A stretch of 64,000 nt of DNA from Alkalihalobacterium chitinilyticum (GTDB lineage: Bacteria > Bacillota > Bacilli > Bacillales > Bacillaceae_F), in contig NZ_JAOTPO010000003.1 of the NCBI RefSeq assembly GCF_029028005.1, positions 186,001 to 250,000 of the forward strand, in the 5' to 3' direction. Numbering within the stretch: position 1 is the stretch's first letter; each line of letters begins with the position of its first letter. Below the pieces are notes generated by a model, which was not told the DNA's origin, did not search any database, and saw only the letters and a program-made list of their open reading frames with translations. The translations under genes were made by a program, and so were the position numbers. Below, in pieces: positions 49,268-58,326 of the stretch.

Positions 49268-51306
49268 TCTATATTCACCACCCCAACACTTTGAACCTCT
49301 ACTTCAGGTTCTAACTCGTTATACGATAATACAGGTACGTTTGGCATATATCGTTCTAGCAGTTGACGAACATACATCCTCACGGCAGGCGAGCATAAGA
49401 TAACTGGAACCTGTCCCATTTGCGAAAGATGATCGACTTCTTGAGAAGCCATTTCAAGAATTTGTTGCGATTGATTAGGATCCATGGATAAGAAGTTCCC
49501 ATGCTCTGTTTGTTGCACAGATTCAGCAATTCGCTTTTCTACTGCACCACTAAGAGTAACAACATAAAGAGGTTCTCCAGGTGTAGAGTATTGCTTTGAA
49601 ATCTGTCTCGATAACCCTTGGCGAACATATTCCGTGATTAAGTCCATATCTTTTGACATCGGCCCGTAATCTGCTAAAACTTCAAAAATAATAGGCAAGT
49701 TTCGAATTGATACATTTTCACGCAACAGATTTGCCAGGACTTTTTGTATTTCACCAATTGCTAAAGGATTAGGTGTAACATCTTCTACAAGGGCAGGATA
49801 CGATTCTTTTAAATGTTCTACGAGTTGTTTCGTCTCTTGTCTTCCAATTAACTCATGTGCGTGTCGCTTAACAACTTCCGTTAAGTGTGTAGAAACAACC
49901 GATGGAGGGTCAACGACTGTATAACCTGATAATTCAGCCTGTTCTTTCATATCTTCCCCAATCCACAAAGCTGGTAATCCAAAGGCAGGCTCAATCGTAT
50001 CAATACCGATGATCGATTCATCCTCAATTCCCGGGCTCATGGCCATATAGTGATCAAGTAATAAATCACCTTTTGCAATTTCATTTCCTTTTATTTTAAT
50101 GACATATTCATTAGGTTGCAGCTGAATATTATCTCTTATTCGAATGACAGGTACAATCATTCCAAGCTCTAAAGCAAGTTGACGTCTTATCATTACGACA
50201 CGGTCAAGTAAGTCACCGCCTTGATTAGCATCTGCTAGTGGGATTAAACCATAGCCAAATTCAAATTCTATTGGATCAATCTGCAAGAGATTAACTACAC
50301 TTTCCGGTGATTTTAAATCCTCATTACCTTCTTCCGTTTCATCTGATGCAGCTGCTTCTTCTTCAAGAGTTTTCTTTTGAGCTCTTGATAAGTACCAACC
50401 ACCATAAACAAGTATGCCTGCAATTGGAAACGTGACATAAGGCGTTATTGGCGTAACCACTCCTAATAAGAAGATCGTTCCACCCGCTACATAAAGCATC
50501 ATCGGATAAGCTAATAATTGTTTTGTAATATCGTGCCCTAAATTTCCTTCTGAGGTTGCACGAGTTACAACAATACCGGTTGCTGTTGAAATAAGCAGGG
50601 CAGGAATTTGGCTGACAAGGCCGTCACCGACCGTAAGTAAAGTAAACGTATTGGCAGCTTCTCCGAGTCCCATTCCTAATTGCGACATCCCGATTACTAG
50701 GCCAAAAATTAAATTAATAATAACGATAACAATACCTGCAATCGCATCACCTTTTACAAATTTACTAGCACCATCCATCGCTCCATAAAAGTCGGCTTCT
50801 TGTTCTATTTTCTGACGTCGTTCTTTTGCTTCAATGTCTGAAATCATCCCGGCATTTAGATCCGCATCAATACTCATTTGCTTACCAGGCATCGCGTCTA
50901 ATGTAAATCGTGCTCCTACTTCAGATACACGCTCAGCTCCTTTTGTAATTACGAGAAACTGAATGATAATCAAGATAAGGAACACTACAAAACCGACAAG
51001 TGCATTTCCACCGACAACGAAGGATCCGAACGTCTCGATAACATTTCCAGCTTCAGCATTTCCTAGGATCGAACGCGTTGTTGAAACGTTTAACCCAAGC
51101 CGAAATAATGTAACTAAGAGTAATAATGTCGGAAATATTGAAAATTGAAGCGGCTCTCTCGTATTCATTGCTACTAAAATAATAACAAGAGCAAGAGAGA
51201 TATTACATATGATGAGGACATCTAGCATTGCAGGCGGTAACGGTATAATTAACATGATTATGATTAAGATAACGCCTAGTAATACAGATAAATCTTTAAT
51301 GGACAA
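49264..51306 (-). CDS. flhA: Flagellar export gate protein FlhA
   Basis: 680 residues. Eight membrane segments fill the N-terminal ~310 residues, with the FHIPEP signature region GARFTLDAMPGKQMSID and DADLNAGMISDIEAKERR. The cytosolic C-terminal domain (about 345-680) forms the nonameric docking ring for substrates and chaperones. The start is TTG 51306 with AGGAGAGAG upstream. It lies between flhB and flhF. Confidence 0.96.
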   Translation of the reverse strand: MSIKDLSVLLGVILIIIMLIIPLPPAMLDVLIICNISLALVIILVAMNTREPLQFSIFPTLLLLVTLFRLGLNVSTTRSILGNAEAGNVIETFGSFVVGGNALVGFVVFLILIIIQFLVITKGAERVSEVGARFTLDAMPGKQMSIDADLNAGMISDIEAKERRQKIEQEADFYGAMDGASKFVKGDAIAGIVIVIINLIFGLVIGMSQLGMGLGEAANTFTLLTVGDGLVSQIPALLISTATGIVVTRATSEGNLGHDITKQLLAYPMMLYVAGGTIFLLGVVTPITPYVTFPIAGILVYGGWYLSRAQKKTLEEEAAASDETEEGNEDLKSPESVVNLLQIDPIEFEFGYGLIPLADANQGGDLLDRVVMIRRQLALELGMIVPVIRIRDNIQLQPNEYVIKIKGNEIAKGDLLLDHYMAMSPGIEDESIIGIDTIEPAFGLPALWIGEDMKEQAELSGYTVVDPPSVVSTHLTEVVKRHAHELIGRQETKQLVEHLKESYPALVEDVTPNPLAIGEIQKVLANLLRENVSIRNLPIIFEVLADYGPMSKDMDLITEYVRQGLSRQISKQYSTPGEPLYVVTLSGAVEKRIAESVQQTEHGNFLSMDPNQSQQILEMASQEVDHLSQMGQVPVILCSPAVRMYVRQLLERYMPNVPVLSYNELEPEVEVQSVGVVNID

Positions 51307-51340
51307 TGGGAACTCTCTCCTCTTCTTCCAACATTAACTA

Positions 51341-52426
51341 CTAAACTTCTTTATTTTTTAGTCGATATACATAAGCGAGGACTTCAGCAACAGCTTTAAA
51401 CAAATCCTCAGGAACTATATCTCCAATTTTAGCCTGTGCATACAAAGCACGAGCCAAAGGTTTATTTTCAACGATAATAATATCGTGATTTTTCGCAATT
51501 GAGCGGATCTTAAAAGCAACATAATCGACACCTTTTGCTACTACAACAGGGGCATCCATTTTCTCCCCATCGTACTTTAATACTACAGCATAGTGAGTCG
51601 GGTTCGTAATGACAACATCAGCTTTTGGAATTTCTTGCATCATCCTAGACATCGCCATTTCCATTTGTTTTTGCTTTCGTTTGGACTTAACTTTTGGGTC
51701 ACCTTCCATGTTTTTATGCTCATCTTTAATGTCTTTTTTAGACATTCTAATTTGCTTTTCATGGTCATATTTTTGGTATAGATAATCAGGTATCGACAAA
51801 ATTAATAAAAGAAAGGCTACTACGATTCCCATGATGACTGTTAATTGGGCAATTTGATAAAATCCATCAGCAACAGACTTTTGAGATAAGATCATAACTG
51901 AATCAAGGGTAATCCATAAGATTGCAAAAACGACCATTCCTACAAATGAAATCTTCAATAATGATTTTAAAAGTTCAACGATAGCTCTTACCGAAAAAAT
52001 TCTCTTAAATCCTTTTATTGGATCTAATTTAGATAACTTAGGTTTAATCGCTTCAGGTGCAAATAATGGACCCACTTGTAAGTAACTGCTAAAAACACCT
52101 GCTATTAAAGCCACAAGCATGATTGGCAATAACACAGTAGCAGACGTTACAGTGACTTCATTTAAAACCATTTGTAGGTTTACTTCAGTTAAATCCAGCA
52201 ACATGTAATTTTGGAAGGTGTGTATTAGCATCGCTAACAAATAATCGCCAACCATATGCCCAATGAACCACAGAAATAAAAAGACGAGTAACATTATAAT
52301 TGCCGTGTTTACATCTGTACTTTTTGCTACTTGACCTTTTTTACGGCTGTCTTGACGTTTTTTCGGTGTTGCTTTTTCCGTTTTTTCTTCTGCAAAGAAC
52401 TGTAGATTTAATTGGATGTAAGGCAC
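51341..52426 (-). CDS. flhB: Flagellar export switch protein FlhB
   Basis: 361 residues. EEKTEKATPKKRQDSRKKGQ at the N-terminus, four membrane segments, and the cytosolic domain with the self-cleavage site in ADVVITNPTHYAVVLKY (NPTH). Cleavage there switches export from hook to filament substrates. The start is GTG 52426 with GGAGG 10 bases upstream. It lies just behind fliR. Confidence 0.96.
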   Translation of the reverse strand: MPYIQLNLQFFAEEKTEKATPKKRQDSRKKGQVAKSTDVNTAIIMLLVFLFLWFIGHMVGDYLLAMLIHTFQNYMLLDLTEVNLQMVLNEVTVTSATVLLPIMLVALIAGVFSSYLQVGPLFAPEAIKPKLSKLDPIKGFKRIFSVRAIVELLKSLLKISFVGMVVFAILWITLDSVMILSQKSVADGFYQIAQLTVIMGIVVAFLLLILSIPDYLYQKYDHEKQIRMSKKDIKDEHKNMEGDPKVKSKRKQKQMEMAMSRMMQEIPKADVVITNPTHYAVVLKYDGEKMDAPVVVAKGVDYVAFKIRSIAKNHDIIIVENKPLARALYAQAKIGDIVPEDLFKAVAEVLAYVYRLKNKEV

Positions 52427-52429
52427 CTG

Positions 52430-53206
52430 CTAGACACCTCCAAGTAATTGCATGAGCGTTCTCATCGTTAAGATAATCGTTTCAAATAACTGCTGAACAA
52501 TTAAATAAAACACACTTAGGAAAAGCATTAATAATGGCAAGCCCACTAAAATTTTTAGCGGCATCCCAACGACAAATACGTTCATTTGCGGGACTGACCG
52601 TGAAATCATCCCTAAAGCAACATCAACCAAAAACAAAGAACCGACAATCGGGAACGCCATCTGGAATGCAATAATAAACATTTTATTGAAGGTCACAAAA
52701 ATAAACTCAATCACATTCTCATTGCCAAGCGGTAAAAACACTTGGTCTAATGGAATAAATTGATAACTATAAAAAACTCCATCTATTAACAAGTGATGCG
52801 CGTCTGTTACTAAAAGTAATAGGAGCGCAAATGTATATAAATATCCTCCAATTAAGGGTGATTGTGCTCCTGTTGCAGGATCGACAACATTAGCAATCAT
52901 AAAGCCCATTTTTATATCGATAAATGCCCCAGCTACTTGAATCGAATATATTAAGATCATCGCAACTAGACCGATCAGTAAACCAACTAATACCTCTTTT
53001 ATAATGAGAAGAAAGTAAGTTTCATCAACCGGGATCTCTTGCACATCAATCGTAAAAAACATAATCCATGCTAAATATACAGCAAGTCCAACTTTCACTG
53101 TATTAGGAATCGTTCGATGAGAAAAGATCGGTAATACTGTGAAAAAGGCTAGTACTCTAATAAATACTAATAAAAAAGCTGGTATAAAATTCACCCAATC
53201 TAACAT
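52430..53206 (-). CDS. fliR: Flagellar export protein FliR
   Basis: 258 residues with about six to eight hydrophobic segments. FTVLPIFSHRTIPNTVKVGLA and DVALGMISRSVPQMNVFVVG are typical FliR/SpaR motifs. It is part of the FliP-FliQ-FliR gate core. Its ATG overlaps the fliQ stop by one base. Confidence 0.95.
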   Translation of the reverse strand: MLDWVNFIPAFLLVFIRVLAFFTVLPIFSHRTIPNTVKVGLAVYLAWIMFFTIDVQEIPVDETYFLLIIKEVLVGLLIGLVAMILIYSIQVAGAFIDIKMGFMIANVVDPATGAQSPLIGGYLYTFALLLLLVTDAHHLLIDGVFYSYQFIPLDQVFLPLGNENVIEFIFVTFNKMFIIAFQMAFPIVGSLFLVDVALGMISRSVPQMNVFVVGMPLKILVGLPLLMLFLSVFYLIVQQLFETIILTMRTLMQLLGGV

Positions 53207-53475
53207 TACCCAACAACCCGATGTAAATTATTAAAAATCTGATACGTAAACTCAAGTAATTGAGATAACATCCACGGGCCAAAAAAGACTAACGCGACGA
53301 ACACTCCAACTATTTTAGGGATAAAAGCTAACGTTTGTTCTTGAATTTGCGTAGTCGCCTGAAAAATACTCACAAGCAACCCTAAAGATAATGCAATTAA
53401 TAGCAGTGGGCCAGATACCATTAAAACCGTCCATACTCCACTTTCAGCCAACGAAATGACTTGTTCAGCATTCAA
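53206..53475 (-). CDS. fliQ: Flagellar export protein FliQ
   Basis: About 89 residues, two hydrophobic hairpin helices with the conserved LGLLVSIFQATTQIQEQTL and FIPKIVGVFVALVFFGPWML stretch (given here in parts). I prefer TTG 53475 (MNAEQVISLAES), because this gives the usual 89-residue length and AGGTGA 5 bases upstream; an in-frame GTG at 53484 lies in that box. Confidence 0.93.
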   Translation of the reverse strand: MNAEQVISLAESGVWTVLMVSGPLLLIALSLGLLVSIFQATTQIQEQTLAFIPKIVGVFVALVFFGPWMLSQLLEFTYQIFNNLHRVVG

Positions 53476-53500
53476 CTTATTCACCTACTTTTTAATTGGG

Positions 53501-54157
53501 CTAACTGAAGCTTAGTAATAATGATTTTACAATTAGATGCCAACCATCAACCATAACGAATAGTAAAATCTTAAATGGTAAGGCAATCATGACTGGAGGT
53601 AACATCATCATACCCATTGCCATCAAGACACTCGCAACAATCATATCGATTACCAAGAATGGTACAAATATAAAGAAACCAATTTGAAAAGCCGTTTTTA
53701 TCTCACTTATAGCAAATGCGGGAACTAATGCCGTCAGCGGTATATCATCAAGCGTCTCGGGTTTATCCATCCCTGCATAGCCCATAAAAAGAGCGAGGTC
53801 TTTTTCTCGCGTATGCTTTGCCATAAATTCCTTCATTGGTGTAACAGCTCGATCAAATGCTTCTTCCTGGTCGATCTCTCCTGCTAAAAGCGGTGAAAGT
53901 GCTTGGTCGTTCACTTCTGCAAATACAGGTGCCATTATAAAGAATGTCATAAAAAGTGCTAATCCAATGATTACTTGGTTGGGCGGCATCTGCTGTGTAG
54001 CTAATCCGGTTCTAACAAACGATAAAACTATTACAATTCTAGTAAAACAGGTCATTAAAATGAGAATACTAGGTGCAAGTGACAGAACGGTTAGTAGTAT
54101 TAGAATTTGTATAGTAGTTGATAAATCATCATTAAATGTCGGTAAAAATTCTGTCAT
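53501..54157 (-). CDS. fliP: Flagellar export protein FliP
   Basis: 218 residues. The conserved core is MTCFTRIVIVLSFVRTGL then QQMPPNQVIIGLALFMTFFI; the C-terminal part AFQIGFFIFVPFLVIDM and SVLMAMGMMMLPPVMIALPF is equally diagnostic. It forms the pentamer of the export gate. ATG overlaps fliZ by 4 bases. Confidence 0.96.
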   Translation of the reverse strand: MTEFLPTFNDDLSTTIQILILLTVLSLAPSILILMTCFTRIVIVLSFVRTGLATQQMPPNQVIIGLALFMTFFIMAPVFAEVNDQALSPLLAGEIDQEEAFDRAVTPMKEFMAKHTREKDLALFMGYAGMDKPETLDDIPLTALVPAFAISEIKTAFQIGFFIFVPFLVIDMIVASVLMAMGMMMLPPVMIALPFKILLFVMVDGWHLIVKSLLLSFS

Positions 54158-54858
54158 TTTTTATGCTCCTTCATCGCCTCGCGGATTTGTTGTTGCGATT
54201 TAGAAACATCTTGTAACTGTTTATCTAACAGCTCACTGAAATCGAGCGTTTTTTTCGTATTTTCTTGATTTTTCTTTGTTACTAGTTGGTTAATCCATGT
54301 TGAAGCTTTTGTTAATGGCTCTTCAAGTCGGTCAAACTCACTTTGATGTTGCTCCATAATTTTAGCGACCTCAGTCTCGTCATCTATTTCTTTAATTAGT
54401 TGTATCGTCTCCCCTACACCTACGACGAGAATACGATCTCCTAATTTAATCATTTGAAGCGAGCGATTAGCTCCTAATGGAACACCGCCAATACTTTGAA
54501 GAGTTTGATGGTCCCTAAAAGAGCGAGTTCGCTTACCAACAAATCGAAGCATGATATATATCAATGCGATAACGACCGCTAATGCTGCGATCATCTGCAT
54601 GAACAACATAAAAAAGCTTGTTCCACTATCAAAAGGTGTTTCAGCTGTTTCTAATACAGAATTATCTTCAGTTGTAACTGGTTCTGATTCTGTTACTGTA
54701 GTTGGTTTTCCTTGCTCATCATTCTGAGCAGGATTATTGGCTGGTAATGAGTCAAATACTGAGCCAGTTCCATTTTCTTCAGCTAGAACTGGCCCGGTAA
54801 AGTTTATAGTTAAAATGAAGACGAAACTTATAACAATTGAAAGATAGTTACGGTACAA
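54154..54858 (-). CDS. fliZ: Flagellar protein FliZ (FliO family)
   Basis: 234 residues with a signal-like N-terminal segment (LSIVISFVFILTINFTG...LAEENG), an extracytoplasmic linker, a central membrane segment (FMLFMQMIAALAVVIALIY) and a FliO domain with LQSIGGVPLGANRSLQMIKLG and RILVVGVGE. The C-terminal tail is charged. It assists FliP assembly. The start is TTG 54858. It lies between cheY and fliP as in B. subtilis. Confidence 0.92.
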   Translation of the reverse strand: MYRNYLSIVISFVFILTINFTGPVLAEENGTGSVFDSLPANNPAQNDEQGKPTTVTESEPVTTEDNSVLETAETPFDSGTSFFMLFMQMIAALAVVIALIYIMLRFVGKRTRSFRDHQTLQSIGGVPLGANRSLQMIKLGDRILVVGVGETIQLIKEIDDETEVAKIMEQHQSEFDRLEEPLTKASTWINQLVTKKNQENTKKTLDFSELLDKQLQDVSKSQQQIREAMKEHKK

Positions 54859-54875
54859 GGGGCTGTCACCCTTTC

Positions 54876-55238
54876 TTAACCTAATGTCTTTTTAATTGCC
54901 TCTAACACACGGTCTGCCTGAAACGGTTTTACGATAAAGTCTTTTGCTCCTGCTTGAATCGCGTCAATAACCATCGCTTGTTGTCCCATAGCCGAACACA
55001 TGATTACTTTTGCGTTAGGGTCAATTTGTTTAATTTCTTTTAAAGAAGTAATTCCATCCATTTCTGGCATTGTAATGTCCATCGTCACCAAATCAGGTGA
55101 TAATTCTTTAAACTTTTCTACAGCCTGTGCTCCATCCGCCGCTTCTCCGACGACCTCAAAACCATTCTTCGTTAAAATATCTTTAATCATCATTCTCATA
55201 AACGCTGCATCATCTACAATCAATATTCTTCCTGACAT
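54876..55238 (-). CDS. cheY: Chemotaxis response regulator CheY
   Basis: A 120-residue single receiver domain. The acidic pocket is DD at 9-10, the phosphorylation site D54 in LVTMDITMPEMDG, the threonine/serine position S82 in MCSAMGQQ, and the lysine in FIVKPF near 104. CheY-P binds FliM/FliY at the switch. It is embedded between fliY and fliZ, as in B. subtilis. Confidence 0.96.
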   Translation of the reverse strand: MSGRILIVDDAAFMRMMIKDILTKNGFEVVGEAADGAQAVEKFKELSPDLVTMDITMPEMDGITSLKEIKQIDPNAKVIMCSAMGQQAMVIDAIQAGAKDFIVKPFQADRVLEAIKKTLG

Positions 55239-55279
55239 ATTCGTTCATCCCTTTCTACTCATGTAAAATTCGTTCAAAG

Positions 55280-56527
55280 TTAACGGAGGTTTTTAATACG
55301 TTCTTGCTGACTTACAATATCTGTCACACGTACACCGAAGTTCTCATCGATAACAACAACTTCGCCTTTAGCAATCAGTTTTTGATTAACTAATATATCA
55401 ACCGGTTCACCTGCTAACTTATCTAACTCAATAATCGATCCTTGACTAAATTCTAAGATCTCTTTAATAGAACGCTTCGTTCGTCCGAGCTCTACAGTAA
55501 CTTGTAAAGGAATGTCTAATAACATATTTAAATTACTTGATTCGTTCTGCGTAAGATGTGGCGGCTCAAAACTTGAGAAAGCAGCGGGCTGAACATCGAC
55601 TTGACGTTGTTGAAACTGCGTTCCTAAATGTTGCTGTCCTCTTTGTTCATATTGTGGTTGTTCATATTGAGCAACCGGCTGTTCATACCTTGGTTGTTGC
55701 ACTTCTTGATGTACTGGTTGTTGTATTGGTTGTGGTTCAGGTGTATGCTGAACAGGTTCTTGAACAACAGCACCGTGACTAGGTGGTGCTTCATGTTGTG
55801 GTTGTGCTTCTGGTTCTGGTGATGGATTCATTAGTTCGTCGACTAATTGCTTAGCAAAAGAAACGGTGACAAGTTGCATAATTGAAGAATCAATTAATTC
55901 GCCAATTTTCAATCGGAACGATATTCTAGCTAAAATATAATCACTTGGAATACTGTCCATTCCTTCTTCTCTAGGAATATCCATTAAATCAATACCTGGA
56001 GGGGATATATCCACTCTTTTATTGAAAATAGTCGACATTGAAGTAGAAGCAGAGCCCATCATCTGATTCATTGCCTCTTGGACGGCACTAATTTGCATTT
56101 CACCTAAGTCACTAGACGGATTTAAACCGTCGCCACCAAGCATTAAATCAGCGATTATGGCAGCATCTGTTGTTTTAATTACTAACAAATTCATACCTTC
56201 AAAGCCTTCAGTATATTGAACAGATACAGCCACGTGAGGTTGTGGAAAAGCATCTTCCAACTGATCTCTATTAATTACAGACACTTTTGGTGTTGTAATA
56301 TCAACTTTTTGATTAAGTAGTGTAGATAACGCCGTTGCAGCACTTCCAAAAGAAATATTGCCAATTTCACCTAATGCGTCTTGTTCAACAGGAGATAAAA
56401 AATCTTCTACTCTTAGAGTATCAGGGTTATTCACCTCTTCTTCTGAGGTTTGGTCATCATCGTCGTCGATCCCAACTCCCTTTAAGAGTTCATTTATCTC
56501 CTCTTGGGAAAGCATATCGTCATTCAT
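55280..56527 (-). CDS. fliY: Flagellar switch protein/CheY-P phosphatase FliY
   Basis: 415 residues. The N-terminus MLSQEEINELLKG resembles the CheY-binding peptide of FliM. A CheC-like phosphatase domain follows (about 45-245) with [20 protein letters not shown] and ISAVQEAMNQMMGSAST, both with E-x-x-N. A Q/P/H/E-rich linker (about 245-325) contains repeats such as QYEQPQYEQ. The C-terminal SpoA/FliN domain (about 335-410) has QVTVELGRTKRSIKEILEF. It overlaps fliM by 8 bases. Confidence 0.95.
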   Translation of the reverse strand: MNDDMLSQEEINELLKGVGIDDDDDQTSEEEVNNPDTLRVEDFLSPVEQDALGEIGNISFGSAATALSTLLNQKVDITTPKVSVINRDQLEDAFPQPHVAVSVQYTEGFEGMNLLVIKTTDAAIIADLMLGGDGLNPSSDLGEMQISAVQEAMNQMMGSASTSMSTIFNKRVDISPPGIDLMDIPREEGMDSIPSDYILARISFRLKIGELIDSSIMQLVTVSFAKQLVDELMNPSPEPEAQPQHEAPPSHGAVVQEPVQHTPEPQPIQQPVHQEVQQPRYEQPVAQYEQPQYEQRGQQHLGTQFQQRQVDVQPAAFSSFEPPHLTQNESSNLNMLLDIPLQVTVELGRTKRSIKEILEFSQGSIIELDKLAGEPVDILVNQKLIAKGEVVVIDENFGVRVTDIVSQQERIKNLR

Positions 56528-57512
56528 TCTCTAGTGCCTCCTCCATAACCTCTGTTATTTGTATTGCCATTTGATTTTTGGACTTTCCTGGTTGAGCTTT
56601 ATATTTCTGCTCGCCGCCAACAGTCACTAACAGAGACTCATTAATATTTTGATCTAGTTCAATTACATCGCCTGTATTAAGTTGTAAAAATTCTTGAATG
56701 GTAATTTCCGATCGTCCAAGCTCTGCTTGGATAAGTAAAGGTGCTTTACGTACAGTAGCTTCTAGCGCTTCAACCTCACCAGGTTCACGTTGTTTTTTCT
56801 TCGTTTGCATCCAATAGTGAACGGATAACTTTGGAAGAATTTCTTCTAAAGTCACGTGTGGTAAGCATAAGTTGATCATTCCAGAAGTTTCACCAATTGT
56901 AGTAGATAGTGAAATGACAACGACCGTTTCGTTCGGTGAAACCATTTGTAAAAACTGCGGATTGACTTCCATGTCCTCCATGACTGGATCTAATTCCACA
57001 ACAGAAGTCCATGCTTCTGTAAAGCTTTCTAACGTCCGTTGAAACAATTGTGACATAATTCGAGTTTCAATCTCAGTTAAATTATCAATTTTATTTACCG
57101 CAACCCCTTTACCGCCTAATAACCGGTCTAACATCGTATAAGCAATATTCGGATTTACTTCCATTAAAAATCGACCATCTAATGGATACGGTTCAAATAC
57201 ATTTAAAATCGTCATTTTTGGTATCGATCGTATAAATTCCTCATACGGTAATTGGTCTACTGAAGCAACTGATATTTGGACAAATGTCCGTAACTGAGCA
57301 GAAAAAAAGGTAGTTAATAACCTTGCGAAGTTCTCGTGAATTCTCGATAAACTTCTGATTTGATCTTTCGAGAAGCGTAAAGCTCTTTTAAAATCATAAA
57401 CTTTTACCTTTTTTTCTGTTTCCTCTTTCAACAGTTCATCAGCATCCATTTCCCCAGTAGATAATGCGGATAGTAACGCATCAATCTCACCTTGTGACAA
57501 AATGTCGGCCAA
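56520..57512 (-). CDS. fliM: Flagellar motor switch protein FliM
   Basis: About 330 residues. ILSQGEIDALLSALSTGEM is the CheY-P-binding N-terminus; the CheC-like middle domain has FSKDQIRSLSRIHENFARLL and EVNPNIAYTMLDRLLGG; the C-terminal SpoA domain has LIQAELGRSEITIQEFLQL. I choose TTG 57512 (MADILSQGE) after GAGAGGTGAGG; a GTG at 57521 lies in that box. Confidence 0.95.
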   Translation of the reverse strand: MADILSQGEIDALLSALSTGEMDADELLKEETEKKVKVYDFKRALRFSKDQIRSLSRIHENFARLLTTFFSAQLRTFVQISVASVDQLPYEEFIRSIPKMTILNVFEPYPLDGRFLMEVNPNIAYTMLDRLLGGKGVAVNKIDNLTEIETRIMSQLFQRTLESFTEAWTSVVELDPVMEDMEVNPQFLQMVSPNETVVVISLSTTIGETSGMINLCLPHVTLEEILPKLSVHYWMQTKKKQREPGEVEALEATVRKAPLLIQAELGRSEITIQEFLQLNTGDVIELDQNINESLLVTVGGEQKYKAQPGKSKNQMAIQITEVMEEALENE

Positions 57513-57543
57513 GAGCCTCACCTCTCAAACAATTACATACGTT

Positions 57544-57975
57544 TTATTGGATTATCAGTCGTCGTGTGTAAATATCGACAACCATTCCTTCTGTCATTAA
57601 TTCATTAATTTTAAACTTGAGCTGGGTTTCTAAATCTGTAATCCCCTCAGAACCAGAAAGTTCGGTGGATTTCATCCCAGCCAATTCACGGATAATAATG
57701 TTTTCAATTTGAAAATCACGTTTCGAAATTTCCGATAATGCCCTTCTATTATCCACATGAATTTTAAATTGCACTTTTGCAAATTCATTACTTAACAGCA
57801 TTGTTGTTAATTCCGGAGTATCATATGAATGTGCAATGATTTCATCAATCGTTGGTTCTCCAGAGGCCGCTTCATCCTTTGATAAATAGTTGATAAGTAC
57901 TAATGTGACAACTCCAATTAATGTAAGGGAAACGAGGAGAATAATCATGATATTTACTAATTTATTTTTGAACAA
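57544..57975 (-). CDS. fliL: Flagellar basal body-associated protein FliL
   Basis: 143 residues: one N-terminal membrane helix (KLVNIMIILLVSLTLIGVVTLVL) and an outer domain with EFAKVQFKIHVDN and RDFQIENIIIRELAGM, typical of FliL. It stabilises stator function. The start is TTG 57975, directly after the swrD stop codon. Confidence 0.94.
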   Translation of the reverse strand: MFKNKLVNIMIILLVSLTLIGVVTLVLINYLSKDEAASGEPTIDEIIAHSYDTPELTTMLLSNEFAKVQFKIHVDNRRALSEISKRDFQIENIIIRELAGMKSTELSGSEGITDLETQLKFKINELMTEGMVVDIYTRRLIIQ

Positions 57976-58194
57976 TCAAGAGCCCTCCGCATCCTGTTTA
58001 CTATAAATTGAAGCTAGTCCAATCGTTCGATATAGTTCATTTGTCTTAAGCTTAACATCGTTAATCGACTCACGCACTACTATCTTTTTTCCATTGACAA
58101 GCGTAATGGTCGTATCTGGAAAAGCCTCAACCTGCTCAATTAAAAACGCATTTAATAAGAATGTACTATTATTCAATCTTGTTAACTCAATCAT
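57976..58194 (-). CDS. swrD: SwrD (YlzI/FlbD family)
   Basis: 72 residues: MIELTRLNNSTFLLNAFLIE, then VEAFPDTTITLVNGKKIVVRES, the FlbD family pattern. In B. subtilis SwrD raises flagellar torque for swarming. No ribosome-binding site precedes ATG 58194 (the upstream bases are AAATATAACG); instead a hairpin ends 9 bases upstream (58204-58260). Confidence 0.92.
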   Translation of the reverse strand: MIELTRLNNSTFLLNAFLIEQVEAFPDTTITLVNGKKIVVRESINDVKLKTNELYRTIGLASIYSKQDAEGS

Positions 58195-58203
58195 CGTTAT
58201 ATT

Positions 58204-58260
58204 TGAAGGCTGGTACTTAAGTAGTACTCCTTACTAAATGGTTCATCACACCAGCCTTCA
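58204..58260 (-). other. Long hairpin in the leader of swrD
   Basis: TGAAGGCTGGT and ACCAGCCTTCA form an 11-bp perfect stem with a 35-base loop. The loop holds an AAGGAG sequence and a small nested repeat (GTACT/AGTAC). There is no T run behind it, so it is not a usual terminator. It stands between flgE and swrD. Confidence 0.7.
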
Positions 58261-58326
58261 TCCTCCTAATTAGTGATTACTTTATGGCAATGAAGTTAAC
58301 TATTTCTTGTGTTAAGAAAAGTTTGA

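Noticed and set aside
58204-58260. Terminator between flgE and swrD
   Set aside because: The stem is followed by AAATATAACG and the swrD start codon, without a T run, and the flagellar genes continue; kept as a leader hairpin instead.
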